Origin: Pimelobacter simplex
GTDB lineage: Bacteria > Actinomycetota > Actinomycetes > Propionibacteriales > Nocardioidaceae
Assembly: GCF_900114845.1 (NCBI RefSeq)
Contig: NZ_FOUK01000008.1
Span: forward strand, 62,001 to 126,000
Length of the DNA stretch: 64,000 bases
Direction: 5' to 3'
Shown here: positions 8,322 through 16,866 of the stretch, in pieces
Position numbering within the stretch: the first letter of the stretch is position 1
Layout: each line of letters begins with the position of its first letter
The notes under the pieces: model-generated
Databases searched by the model: none
Told to the model about the DNA's origin: nothing
The model's input: the letters and a program-made list of their open reading frames with translations, nothing else
Made by a program: the position numbers and the translations under genes

Positions 8322-9085
8322 ATGTCGTCGAACGACCCGCCCCGGCCCTTGCCTGCGGCGAACCGGCCGGCCCCGTCGACGCCGTCGGCGACGAGCGAGA
8401 CCATGCCGACGGCGAGCTCGCGACGCAGCGCCGACTCCTCGGTCTCGCCCCACTGGGCGCGGGCGGCCTGACGATCGCCGCGCAGGCAGGTCTGGGGCAT
8501 CCGCGCGATCTCGTGGGCGAGGGCGACGGCCGCCTCGCGTGCCGTCCCGTGGGGGACGACGCGGTTGACGAGGCCGAACGACAGCGCCTCGGCCGCGTCC
8601 ACGGGGCGGCCGGTCAGGATGAGGTCCATGGCCCGGCTGTGCCCGATCAGGCGGGGCAGGCGGACGGTGCCGCCGTCGATGAGGGGGACGCCCCAGCGGC
8701 GGCAGAAGACACCGAGGGTGGCGTCCTCGTCGGCGACGCGGAGGTCGCACCAGATCGCGAGCTCGAGGCCGCCGGCCACGGCATGGCCGTGGATCGCGGC
8801 GATGACCGGCTTCGACAGATCCATCCGGGTGGGGCCCATCGGGCCGTCGCCCTCGGGGGAGACCCGGTTGCCCTGGGGGGTGCCGACGGCCTTGAGGTTC
8901 GCGCCGGCGCAGAAGGACGGCCCGTCGCCCGCGAGGACGGCGACCTTCGCGTCCGAGGCCTCGAACTCCCGGAACGCGGCGGCCAGCTCGGCGGCCATCG
9001 GGCCGTCGACCGCGTTGTGCCGCTCGGGGCGGCTCATCACGATGGTCGTGACGTCCCCGTCGGTCTCGATGCGGACGTCGTTCAC
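8318..9085 (-). CDS. Enoyl-CoA hydratase/isomerase (crotonase) family protein
   Basis: A 255-residue crotonase. The oxyanion-hole segments are SFCAGANLK and GHAVAGGLELAIWCDLRVA, and the second half follows the family pattern (LTGRPVDAAEALSFGLVN). The GTG start overlaps the stop of the upstream CoA ligase by four bases (GTGA), with GGAGG upstream. The ligase-hydratase pair is probably one operon that activates and hydrates an acyl substrate. The 3' end overlaps the convergent hydrolase by four bases. Specificity cannot be read from sequence. Confidence 0.9.
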   Translation of the reverse strand: MNDVRIETDGDVTTIVMSRPERHNAVDGPMAAELAAAFREFEASDAKVAVLAGDGPSFCAGANLKAVGTPQGNRVSPEGDGPMGPTRMDLSKPVIAAIHGHAVAGGLELAIWCDLRVADEDATLGVFCRRWGVPLIDGGTVRLPRLIGHSRAMDLILTGRPVDAAEALSFGLVNRVVPHGTAREAAVALAHEIARMPQTCLRGDRQAARAQWGETEESALRRELAVGMVSLVADGVDGAGRFAAGKGRGGSFDDI

Positions 9086-10587
9086 CGGGTCTCCTCCCAG
9101 AGCGGCTGGCGCAGGGCGCGGCGCAGGATCTTGCCGACGGCCGACTTCGGGATGGCGTCGACGAAGTGCACGGACTTGGGGGCCTTGTGGGCCGCGATCC
9201 GGGCGCGGACGTGCTCGATGAGCTCGGGCTCGTCGGCCGTCGCCCCGGGGCGGAGGGTGACGAAGGCGGTGACCGCCTCGATCCACTTCTCGTCGGGGGC
9301 GCCGACGACGGCGCACTCGGCGACGGCGGGGTGCGCGGCCAGGGCGTCCTCGACCTCGCGCGGGTAGACGTTGTAGCCGCCGGTGATGATCATGTCGCTG
9401 GTCCGGTCGACCAGGTGCAGGTAGCCGCGCTCGTCGAAGCGGGCCAGGTCGCGGGTGCGCAGCCAGCCGTCGCCGGTCAGCGAGCGGGCGTTGAGCTCGT
9501 CGGCCTCGAAGTAGCCCTGCATCCGGAACGGTGCCTTGAGCGCGATCTCGCCGATCTCGCCGGCCGGCACCTCGGCGCCGTCCTCGTCGACGAGGCGCAG
9601 CTCGACGTCGGTGGCGGGCATCCCGCACGCACCCCACAGGGTGGGATCGGCGTGGGCGTGCTGGTCGAGGACCGCGATGCACAGCGGCGCCTCGGTCTGG
9701 CCGTAGTACTGCGTGAGGATCGGGCCGAAGACCTCGATCGAGCGCTCCAGCACGGGACGCGGCATCGGGCTCGCGCCGTAGATGACCTTGCGCAGCGAGG
9801 AGAGGTCCGCGCCGTCGAGGGCGCCGGAGCCGTGGAGCATCGCGAACATCGTCGGCACCAGGTTGATCTCGGTCGCCCGGTGCCGGGCGATCGCCGCCGC
9901 GAACGACGCGGGCTCGAAGCCGGGGAGGATGGCGGACGCGCCGCCGCGGACCCAGTACGGCAGCACGAACGTGCCGCTGGCGTGGATCAGCGAGGCTGCG
10001 TGGAGCATCACCGAGTCGGGCTGCGGGTCGAGCAGGTTGGCGAGGATGTTGCTGCAGATCGCGGCATAGCTGCCCTGGGTGTGGACGACGGCCTTGAGCT
10101 TGCCCGTCGTCCCGGACGTGTAGAGGAGCAGCGACGGGTCGTCCTCGCTCAGGACGACGTCGGGCTCGCCGACCGGCTCGGCGACCGGCGCCAGGAGGTC
10201 GGCGAGCGCGTACGCGCGCAGCCCGGGGATCCGCGCCGCGAGCTCGTCGGCCCGGGCCGCGAGCGCGGCGTCGGCGACGACGACGGTGGCGTGCGAGCCG
10301 GTCACCATGTCGGCGTGCTCGTCGAGCGAGAGCCGCGCGTTGAGCGGCACGCGCACCAGTCCGGCCTTGATGGCGGCGAACTCCATGGGGATGGAGTCGA
10401 GCCCGTTGCTGACGAGCAGCGCGACGTGGGTGCCCTTGCCGACGCCGTGGCCGGCGAGGTGGTGGGCGATCAGGTTCGCGCGCCGGTCGACCTCGGCGTA
10501 GGTGAGCGAGTCGTCGCCGAAGACGAGCGCGGTGCGCTCGGCGAAGGCGGCGGCGCCGCGGCGGACCAGGCTGGCGGCCAGGGTCAT
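9082..10587 (-). CDS. AMP-dependent acyl-CoA ligase (ANL superfamily)
   Basis: A 501-residue ANL enzyme that activates a carboxylic acid with ATP and CoA. The P-loop-like motif YTSGTTGKLK is at residues 156-165, the hinge region reads RFDERGYLHLVDRTSD, and the C-terminal catalytic lysine lies in PKSAVGKILRR. The start at 10587 (MTLAASLV) has AGGAG about ten bases upstream; the frame stays open further upstream, but that stretch runs through the operator and is not coding. It pairs with the coupled crotonase gene. A TetR gene and its operator are directly upstream on the other strand. Long- or medium-chain fatty acids are the usual substrates of such paralogues. Confidence 0.92.
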   Translation of the reverse strand: MTLAASLVRRGAAAFAERTALVFGDDSLTYAEVDRRANLIAHHLAGHGVGKGTHVALLVSNGLDSIPMEFAAIKAGLVRVPLNARLSLDEHADMVTGSHATVVVADAALAARADELAARIPGLRAYALADLLAPVAEPVGEPDVVLSEDDPSLLLYTSGTTGKLKAVVHTQGSYAAICSNILANLLDPQPDSVMLHAASLIHASGTFVLPYWVRGGASAILPGFEPASFAAAIARHRATEINLVPTMFAMLHGSGALDGADLSSLRKVIYGASPMPRPVLERSIEVFGPILTQYYGQTEAPLCIAVLDQHAHADPTLWGACGMPATDVELRLVDEDGAEVPAGEIGEIALKAPFRMQGYFEADELNARSLTGDGWLRTRDLARFDERGYLHLVDRTSDMIITGGYNVYPREVEDALAAHPAVAECAVVGAPDEKWIEAVTAFVTLRPGATADEPELIEHVRARIAAHKAPKSVHFVDAIPKSAVGKILRRALRQPLWEETR

Positions 10588-10613
10588 GGGGGAGTCTCCT
10601 CGCGCTTGCGATG

Positions 10614-10637
10614 AAAACAGACTGTATGGTCTGTTTT
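10614..10637. promoter_or_regulatory. TetR operator between divergent ligase and TetR genes
   Basis: AAAACAGAC (10614-10622) and GTCTGTTTT (10629-10637) form a perfect 9-base inverted repeat with a 6-base spacer. The spacer region holds -10-like hexamers on both strands: TATGGT (10625-10630, plus) and TACAGT (10621-10626, minus). One bound TetR dimer pair could therefore shut both the regulator and the CoA ligase-hydratase operon. Confidence 0.8.
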
Positions 10638-11243
10638 GTGCCTGCGAGGATTCTGCCCGTGGAAGCGGCCCGACGTCAATCACGAGCCCTGCGGACCCGG
10701 GAGCAGATCCTGGCGGCCGCCGTCGAGGTCATGGTCGGGCACGGGTACGCCGGCCTGACCATGCAGCGGGTCCAGACCGCCGCGGGCGTCACCCGCGGCG
10801 CGCTCACCCACCACTTCTCCTCGATGCGCGAGCTCGCCGTCGCCGCCGTCGACTACGTGGCCGCGGCCCAGGCGGGGGAGATCGAGGCGGCGGTGGCCGA
10901 CGCCGGGCCCGCCGAGCTGATCGAGGTGCTGCACGAGGTGACCCGGCGCCCGACGTACGTGGCCGGGCTCGAGCTGTGGGTCGCCGCGCGCACCGATCCC
11001 GAGCTGCGCGCTGCGCTGCGCCCGGGCGCCCGCCAGCTCGGCCGCCAGCTGCGCGAGCCGCTCCTGCTGCTCGTCGGCGACCTCGACGACGAGCGGCTCG
11101 AGGTGTTCGCCGACGGACTGCTGTCGCTGCTGCGCGGCCTCGCCGTCGGCGGCGTGCTCCGCGACCGGCCGGCGCTCGAGAAGGCGGTGCTGGCCGCGTG
11201 GCTCGGCGCCTTCGGGGCTCAGGCCACGACCGGCGCCGGCTGA
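10638..11243 (+). CDS. TetR/AcrR-family regulator
   Basis: A TetR protein of about 201 residues. The helix-turn-helix reads LRTREQILAAAVEVMVGHGY, then VQTAAGVTRGALTHHFSSM. Two starts are possible. The GTG at 10638 lies seven bases after TATGGT, which fits a leaderless message; a GTG at 10659 has GAGGA eight bases upstream and would give 194 residues. I list the longer one because the leaderless spacing recurs across this window. The operator in front links it to the divergent fatty-acid-type CoA ligase, so an acyl-CoA is a plausible effector. Its last 25 bases overlap the convergent glycosyltransferase gene. Confidence 0.87.
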   Translation: MPARILPVEAARRQSRALRTREQILAAAVEVMVGHGYAGLTMQRVQTAAGVTRGALTHHFSSMRELAVAAVDYVAAAQAGEIEAAVADAGPAELIEVLHEVTRRPTYVAGLELWVAARTDPELRAALRPGARQLGRQLREPLLLLVGDLDDERLEVFADGLLSLLRGLAVGGVLRDRPALEKAVLAAWLGAFGAQATTGAG

Positions 11244-12295
11244 GGGTAGGCGGCGGTCACCAGCTCGTCGACCGCGTCGGTCCAGGTACGGCGCAGCGCC
11301 CGCTCCCGCCCGGCTGCGCCGAGCAGGCCGCGGCGCGGGTCCGCGGCGACCGCGGTGACGGCGCGGGCCAGGTCGCGGGGGTCGGCGGGGTCGTAGAGGA
11401 CGCCGGTCTCGAGGTGCGCGACGACGTCGGGCGCACCGCCCGCGCGCGGCGCCACGACCGGGACGCCGGAGGCGCCCGCCTCGCGCAGGGCGTGGCAGTC
11501 GGTCTCGTGCTCGCCCGGGTGGACCAGGACGTCGAGGGTGGGCAGCGCGACGGTCAGGTCGCCGATCGCGAGCGGCCCGGTGAACCGTGCGTGCGGCAGG
11601 CGCCGGGCGAGCCACTCGCGGTCGGGGCCGCCGCCGATCACCACGACACGGATGCCGGGGACATCGGCGAGGGCGGCCAGGCGTCGCACGCCGGCGGGCT
11701 TGTGGAGGCCGCCGACGTAGCCGACGACGACCTTGCCGCCCGCGGTGGCCTTCGCCTTGGACCACGAGCGGTGCAGCCAGGGGTCGCGCAGCGTGGGGGA
11801 GAAGGCGAGCGGGTCGACGCCCGGCTCCCACAGGCCGGCGTCCACGCCGAGCTCGGCGGCACGCTCGACCATCCAGTGCGAGGTGACCAGGACCCGGTCG
11901 GCGCGCTCGGCGACCTTCGCCCGCCAGTAGTCGGCGGCGAGGTCGAGGACGGGCGACTGCTCGACGGCGAGCGTCGGCACGCCGGCCCGCGCGGCGTGCT
12001 TGAGCGCCTTGCGCCCCACGGCGCGCGGCGAGTGGACCTGGACGAGGTCGGGGGCGAAGGTCTCGATGGCCTCGCGCACCTGCGCACCGGTCGGCTCGAG
12101 CGGGCGCACCCGGACGACGTCGCAGCCGCGGTAGCTCGCCAGCCCCGGCCCGGGCGCGAGGATCCGCACCGCGTGGCCGCGGTCGACGAGGCGGTCGACG
12201 GTCGCCTTGAGCGTGGTCGTGGTGCTGTCGACGGCCGGGTAGAAGGACTCGGTGGCCAGGACGATCCGCATGCCTCCACGGTGGGCCGCGGACAT
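11219..12295 (-). CDS. Glycosyltransferase family 4 protein (GT-B fold)
   Basis: A 358-residue GT4 enzyme, similar in layout to actinobacterial PimB-type mannosyltransferases. It has an N-terminal MRIVLATESFYPAVDSTT acceptor-side segment, a VGYVGGLHKPAGVRRL donor-domain entry, and the E-x7-E motif of retaining GT4 enzymes in GEHETDCHALREAGASGVPV. The ATG at 12295 has GAGG seven bases upstream. A second ATG at 12271 matches the usual family N-terminus but its GGAGG is only one base away. It transfers a sugar from a nucleotide donor, probably to a lipid or glycan acceptor on the cytoplasmic side; the acceptor is not known. Confidence 0.88.
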   Translation of the reverse strand: MSAAHRGGMRIVLATESFYPAVDSTTTTLKATVDRLVDRGHAVRILAPGPGLASYRGCDVVRVRPLEPTGAQVREAIETFAPDLVQVHSPRAVGRKALKHAARAGVPTLAVEQSPVLDLAADYWRAKVAERADRVLVTSHWMVERAAELGVDAGLWEPGVDPLAFSPTLRDPWLHRSWSKAKATAGGKVVVGYVGGLHKPAGVRRLAALADVPGIRVVVIGGGPDREWLARRLPHARFTGPLAIGDLTVALPTLDVLVHPGEHETDCHALREAGASGVPVVAPRAGGAPDVVAHLETGVLYDPADPRDLARAVTAVAADPRRGLLGAAGRERALRRTWTDAVDELVTAAYPQPAPVVA

Positions 12296-12334
12296 GGCGC
12301 GACCTCACCGTCCAGGTGGCGGGCCGGTGAACGC

Positions 12335-12790
12335 TCAGGCGTCGTTCGGTGCTTCGTTCGGTGCGGCGTCCGGGACGTCGTCGGGTGGGTCGATCGTGCG
12401 CGGCGGCAGCTGTCCCTCCTCGATCGCCCGGGCGACGGCCCGGATCCGCTCGCCGCTCTCGCGCCAGGTCCCCGACGGCGCCTCCCACCAGGCGGTGAAG
12501 CCGCGCCGGGCCTCGATCGTCCAGTGCGCGCCGAACGCGACCCGGGCCAGGGCGGCGAACGGGATGAGCAGCAGGAGCAGGACGAGCTCGAACGCGACCA
12601 CCAGGCCCAGGATGATGAACGGCAGGGCCAGCACCAGCAGCACGATGCCGATGACCGCGCTGATCGGGTCGTCGCCGAGCCCGGTGGCCCAGTCGAGCGG
12701 GCCGGTGTCGGGCGCGCGCAGCCGGCGCCGCCACGGCACCCAGCGCCGGGTCACGCGCCAGGTGCGGCCCTGGGGGTCTCGTACCTTCAC
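12335..12790 (-). CDS. Small membrane protein of unknown function
   Basis: A 151-residue protein with a basic N-terminus rich in Arg and Trp (residues 1-30), two closely spaced hydrophobic helices (about 42-80, VIGIVLLVLALPFIILGLVV then LVLLLLLIPFAALA), and a charged C-terminal half ending in a Pro/Asp-rich tail. I do not recognise a named family. The GTG start follows TACGAT by six bases on the minus strand, consistent with a leaderless message. It is divergent from mutA. Nothing ties it to methylmalonyl-CoA metabolism beyond position. Confidence 0.7.
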   Translation of the reverse strand: MKVRDPQGRTWRVTRRWVPWRRRLRAPDTGPLDWATGLGDDPISAVIGIVLLVLALPFIILGLVVAFELVLLLLLIPFAALARVAFGAHWTIEARRGFTAWWEAPSGTWRESGERIRAVARAIEEGQLPPRTIDPPDDVPDAAPNEAPNDA

Positions 12791-12915
12791 GGGGGCATCG
12801 TAGGGGTGGTCGGTGGGACACCCCGGCGACCCAGGCCGGGCCCAGCCGGAGGCAACCTAGCGCCCGCTTGCTCCGCGCGGGCGGCCTCCCGCGAGGCGGC
12901 GACGAGGCGGAGATA

Positions 12916-12955
12916 TGTCACACCGGGGTGACACCGGTCCCGTCGCGGATAGTCT
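12916..12955 (+). promoter_or_regulatory. Inverted repeat and promoter of mutAB-meaB
   Basis: TGTCAC (12916-12921) and GTGACA (12928-12933) form a perfect 6-base inverted repeat around ACCGGG. The right arm doubles as a -35-like GTGACA, followed after 16 bases by a -10-like TAGTCT (12950-12955). The mutA GTG is eight bases further on. A regulator bound here would occlude the -35 box. No regulator for it is visible in the window. Confidence 0.55.
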
Positions 12956-12963
12956 TGGCCCTC

Positions 12964-14688
12964 GTGACTGACTCGCCCCTCTCGTTGGCGCAGCCCGAGG
13001 ACGCGCACACGCGTGCTGAATGGGAGGCCGCCACGGCCGCCGTGCTGCGGAAGACCCGCAAGCTCGGCGACAGCGACCCCGACAGCGCCGTGTGGGACAA
13101 GCTGACCCGCACCACCCTCGACGGCATCGCCGTGACCCCGCTCGGCCTGCCCGGTGGCGCCGTGAGCGTGGTGCGCCCGTCCCGCCAGGGTGCCTGGGAC
13201 ATCCGCAGCCTGGTCGCGGACCCGGACGCCAAGGCCGCCAACGAGGCGGCGCTCGTCGACCTCGACGGCGGCGTGACCAGCCTGTGGCTGGCCGCCGACG
13301 AGGCCACCGATGTCGCGGCGACGCTGAAGGACGTGCTGCTCGACCTGGCGCCCGTCGTCCTCGACGCGCCGTCGGCGACCACGCAGGTGGCCGAGGCGTT
13401 CCTCGCGCTCCCCGGCGCCAAGCACCCCGACAGCAACCTCGGGATCGACCCGCTCGGCGTCATGCTGCGCGACATCCCGCTCGCCGTCGACGAGGCGGTC
13501 GCCGAGCTGCAGACGCTGGCCCGCAAGGCCGACCAGCACGACATCCGGGCGATCGTCGTCGACGCGACGGCGGCGCACGACCTCGGTGCGAGCGACGCCC
13601 AGGAGCTCGGCTGGTCCATCGCGGTGGGCGTCGCCTACCTGCGCTGGCTGACCGACCACGGCCTCTCGGTCGAGGACGCCGCCCGCCAGGTCGAGTTCCG
13701 CTACGCCGCGACCGACGAGCAGTTCCCCACGATCGCCAAGCTCCGCGCGGCTCGGGTCCTGTGGAGCCGGGTCCTCGAGGTCAGCGGCGTCGAGAGCCCC
13801 GTCGCCCAGCGCCAGCACGCGGTGACCAGCCGGCCGATGCTCAGCAAGTACGACCCCTACGTCAACATGCTCCGCGGCACCGTCGCGGCCTTCGCGGCCG
13901 GTGTCGGCGGCGCCGACGCGGTCACCGTGCTGCCGTTCGACAGCGCCAACGGCCGCCCCGACGGCTTCGGCCGCCGGATCGCGCGCAACGTCAACCACCT
14001 GCTCATCGACGAGTCGCACGTCGCCGCGGTCGCCGACCCGGCCGGCGGCGCGTACGCCGTCGAGCAGCTCACCGCCGACCTGGCCGCGGCCGGCTGGGCG
14101 GAGTTCCAGCAGCTCGAGGCCGAGTGGGAGGGCGGGCACGACTTCGACCCGTTCCGGGCCCGGATCGCCGCCGTCGTCGAGAAGCGCGAGGCCGACATCG
14201 CCCGGCGCAAGCGCCCGCTGACCGGCGTCAGCGAGTTCCCGAACCTCGCCGAGACGCTGCCCGAGCGCGCCGACGACCCGCTCAACGACCGGGTCCGCCG
14301 CTACGGCGCCTCGTTCGAGGCGCTGCGCGACGCACCCGCCACGGCACCGGTCTTCCTGGCCACGCTCGGCTCGATCGCCCAGCACACCGCGCGGGCCACA
14401 TTCGTGAGCAACCTGCTCGCCGCCGGTGGCATCGCCGTCGAGGTGGCCGGCCCGACCGCCGGCGTCGACGAGCTCGTCGCGGCCTACGACGGCCAGCAGG
14501 TCGTCTGCCTCGCCGGCACCGACACGGCGTACGACGAGTGGGGCGCCGCCGCCGCGGCCGCCCTCCGCGAGGCGGGCGCCACGCACGTCATCGTCGCGGG
14601 CAAGCCCACCGAGTACGTCGACGACAGCGCGGCGATGGGCATCGACGCGCTCGCCTTCCTGAACCGCACGAGGGAGAAGCTGGCATGA
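12964..14688 (+). CDS. mutA: Methylmalonyl-CoA mutase, small subunit
   Basis: A 574-residue non-catalytic partner of the B12-dependent mutase that interconverts (R)-methylmalonyl-CoA and succinyl-CoA. It resembles the large subunit across its length but lacks the full DxHxxG cobalamin motif in its C-terminal domain. Internal segments such as FRYAATDEQFPTIAKLRAAR and SKYDPYVNMLRGTVAAFAAG are typical of MutA. The GTG at 12964 gives MTDSPLSLAQ and has no ribosome-binding site but a TAGTCT eight bases upstream, so the message is probably leaderless. The stop overlaps mutB by four bases. Confidence 0.95.
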   Translation: MTDSPLSLAQPEDAHTRAEWEAATAAVLRKTRKLGDSDPDSAVWDKLTRTTLDGIAVTPLGLPGGAVSVVRPSRQGAWDIRSLVADPDAKAANEAALVDLDGGVTSLWLAADEATDVAATLKDVLLDLAPVVLDAPSATTQVAEAFLALPGAKHPDSNLGIDPLGVMLRDIPLAVDEAVAELQTLARKADQHDIRAIVVDATAAHDLGASDAQELGWSIAVGVAYLRWLTDHGLSVEDAARQVEFRYAATDEQFPTIAKLRAARVLWSRVLEVSGVESPVAQRQHAVTSRPMLSKYDPYVNMLRGTVAAFAAGVGGADAVTVLPFDSANGRPDGFGRRIARNVNHLLIDESHVAAVADPAGGAYAVEQLTADLAAAGWAEFQQLEAEWEGGHDFDPFRARIAAVVEKREADIARRKRPLTGVSEFPNLAETLPERADDPLNDRVRRYGASFEALRDAPATAPVFLATLGSIAQHTARATFVSNLLAAGGIAVEVAGPTAGVDELVAAYDGQQVVCLAGTDTAYDEWGAAAAAALREAGATHVIVAGKPTEYVDDSAAMGIDALAFLNRTREKLA

Positions 14689-16850
14689 CCATCCCCAAGA
14701 GCTTCGCGGGCCTGCCGCTCGCTCCCGACCAGGCCGCCGCGGCCGCGCCGGACCTGCCGGCCGGCGAGCCGTGGCGCAGCCCCGAGGGCATCGACATCCA
14801 GACGTCGTACGGCCCGGCCGACGTCGCCGGCCTCGACGCGCTCGACACCTACCCGGGACTGAGCCCGTTCCTGCGCGGGCCGTACCCGACGATGTACACC
14901 ACGCAGCCGTGGACGATCCGGCAGTACGCCGGCTTCTCCACCGCCGAGGAGTCCAACGCCTTCTACCGCCGCAACCTCGCGGCCGGCCAGAAGGGCCTGA
15001 GCGTCGCGTTCGACCTGGCGACCCACCGCGGCTACGACTCCGACCACCCGCGGGTGCGCGGCGACGTCGGCATGGCGGGCGTGGCGATCGACTCGATCTA
15101 CGACACCCGCACGCTGTTCGACGGCATCCCGCTCGACCAGATGTCGGTGTCGATGACGATGAACGGCGCCGTGCTGCCCGTGCTCGCCCTCTACATCGCC
15201 GCGGCCGAGGAGCAGGGGGTGAAGCCGGAGCAGCTGAGCGGGACCATCCAGAACGACATCCTCAAGGAGTTCATGGTCCGCAACACCTACATCTACCCGC
15301 CGGCGCCGTCGATGCGGATCATCTCCGACATCTTCGCGTTCACCAGCCAGCGGATGCCGCGGTTCAACTCGATCTCGATCTCCGGCTACCACATGCAGGA
15401 GGCCGGGGCGACCGCCGACCTCGAGCTGGCGTACACGCTGGCCGACGGCGTCGAGTACATCCGGGCCGGCCTCGAGTCGGGCCTGACCATCGACCAGTTC
15501 GCGCCGCGGCTGTCGTTCTTCTGGGCGATCGGCATGAACTTCTACATGGAGGTCGCCAAGATGCGCGCGGCCCGGGCGCTGTGGAGCCGGCTGGTGCGCC
15601 AGTTCGACCCGCAGAACCCCAAGAGCCTGAGCCTGCGCACGCACTCGCAGACCTCCGGCTGGTCGCTCACCGCGCAGGACGTCTTCAACAACGTCGGCCG
15701 CACCGCTATCGAGGCGATGGCCGCGACCCAGGGGCACACCCAGTCGCTGCACACCAACGCCCTCGACGAGGCGATCGCGCTGCCGACCGACTTCTCGGCG
15801 CGCATCGCCCGCAACACCCAGCTGCTGCTGCAGCAGGAGAGCGGCACCACCCAGATGATCGATCCGTGGGCCGGCTCCTACTACGTCGAGAAGCTCACCC
15901 ACGACCTCGCCGAGCGCGCGTGGGCGCACATCCAGGAGGCCGAGGCCGCCGGCGGCATGGCCGCCGCGATCGAGCAGGGCATCCCGAAGATGCGCATCGA
16001 GGAGGCCGCCGCCCGCACCCAGGCGCGGATCGACTCGGGCGCCCAGAAGGTCATCGGCGTCAACACCTTCCGGCTGCCGGCCGAGGACCCGCTCGAGGTG
16101 CTCAAGGTCGACAACGACGAGGTCTACCGCCAGCAGGTCGCCAAGCTCGAGCGGCTGCGTGCCGAGCGTGACGGCGGCGAGGTCGAGGCCGCGCTGCACG
16201 CGCTGACCCGCTCCGCCGACTCCGGCGACGGCAACCTGCTCGACCTGGCCGTCGCCGCGGCCCGCTCCAAGGCCACCGTCGGCGAGATCTCCGACGCGCT
16301 CGAGAAGGTCTACGGCCGGCACCAGGCCGTCATCCGTACCATCTCCGGCGTGTACCGCGACGAGGCCGGGCTGGCCAACGACGGAGCCGGCGACTCGCTC
16401 GTCGGCCAGGTCCGCGACGCGACCGACGAGTTCGCCGAGGCCGAGGGACGCCGTCCGCGCATCCTCGTGGCCAAGATGGGCCAGGACGGCCACGACCGCG
16501 GCCAGAAGGTCGTCGTCTCGGCCTTCGCCGACATGGGCTTCGACGTCGACGTGGGCCCGCTGTTCTCGACCCCCGAGGAGGTCGCGCAGCAGGCGATCGA
16601 CGCCGACGTCCACATCGTCGGGGTCTCGTCGCTGGCCGCGGGCCACCTCACCCTGCTCCCGGCGCTGAAGAACGCGCTGGCCGAGCAGGGGCGTGACGAC
16701 ATCATGGTCGTCATCGGAGGCGTCATCCCGCCGGACGACGTACCGACCCTCAAGGAGATGGGCGCCGCAGCGGTGTTCCTGCCCGGCACGGTGATCGCCG
16801 AGTCGGCGCTCGACCTGCTGGCCAAGCTGCGCGACCAGCTCGACCACTGA
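14685..16850 (+). CDS. mutB: Methylmalonyl-CoA mutase, large (catalytic) subunit
   Basis: A 721-residue catalytic subunit. The substrate-binding TIM barrel covers about residues 40-480 (YPTMYTTQPWTIRQYAGFST, later RTHSQTSGWSLTAQD). The C-terminal B12 domain has DGHDRG with the cobalt-ligating His603 and the downstream GGVIPPDD segment. Translation is coupled to mutA by ATGA. With MutA and MeaB it handles propionyl-CoA-derived methylmalonyl-CoA from odd-chain fatty acids, branched amino acids and possibly thymine breakdown. All expected motifs are present. Confidence 0.98.
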   Translation: MTIPKSFAGLPLAPDQAAAAAPDLPAGEPWRSPEGIDIQTSYGPADVAGLDALDTYPGLSPFLRGPYPTMYTTQPWTIRQYAGFSTAEESNAFYRRNLAAGQKGLSVAFDLATHRGYDSDHPRVRGDVGMAGVAIDSIYDTRTLFDGIPLDQMSVSMTMNGAVLPVLALYIAAAEEQGVKPEQLSGTIQNDILKEFMVRNTYIYPPAPSMRIISDIFAFTSQRMPRFNSISISGYHMQEAGATADLELAYTLADGVEYIRAGLESGLTIDQFAPRLSFFWAIGMNFYMEVAKMRAARALWSRLVRQFDPQNPKSLSLRTHSQTSGWSLTAQDVFNNVGRTAIEAMAATQGHTQSLHTNALDEAIALPTDFSARIARNTQLLLQQESGTTQMIDPWAGSYYVEKLTHDLAERAWAHIQEAEAAGGMAAAIEQGIPKMRIEEAAARTQARIDSGAQKVIGVNTFRLPAEDPLEVLKVDNDEVYRQQVAKLERLRAERDGGEVEAALHALTRSADSGDGNLLDLAVAAARSKATVGEISDALEKVYGRHQAVIRTISGVYRDEAGLANDGAGDSLVGQVRDATDEFAEAEGRRPRILVAKMGQDGHDRGQKVVVSAFADMGFDVDVGPLFSTPEEVAQQAIDADVHIVGVSSLAAGHLTLLPALKNALAEQGRDDIMVVIGGVIPPDDVPTLKEMGAAAVFLPGTVIAESALDLLAKLRDQLDH

Positions 16851-16866
16851 GGACCCTGAGGACGAC

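Noticed and set aside
10588..10683. N-terminal extension of the CoA ligase upstream of 10587
   Set aside because: The extra stretch would read through the TetR operator and lacks ligase-family sequence; a good ribosome-binding site fits the ATG at 10587.
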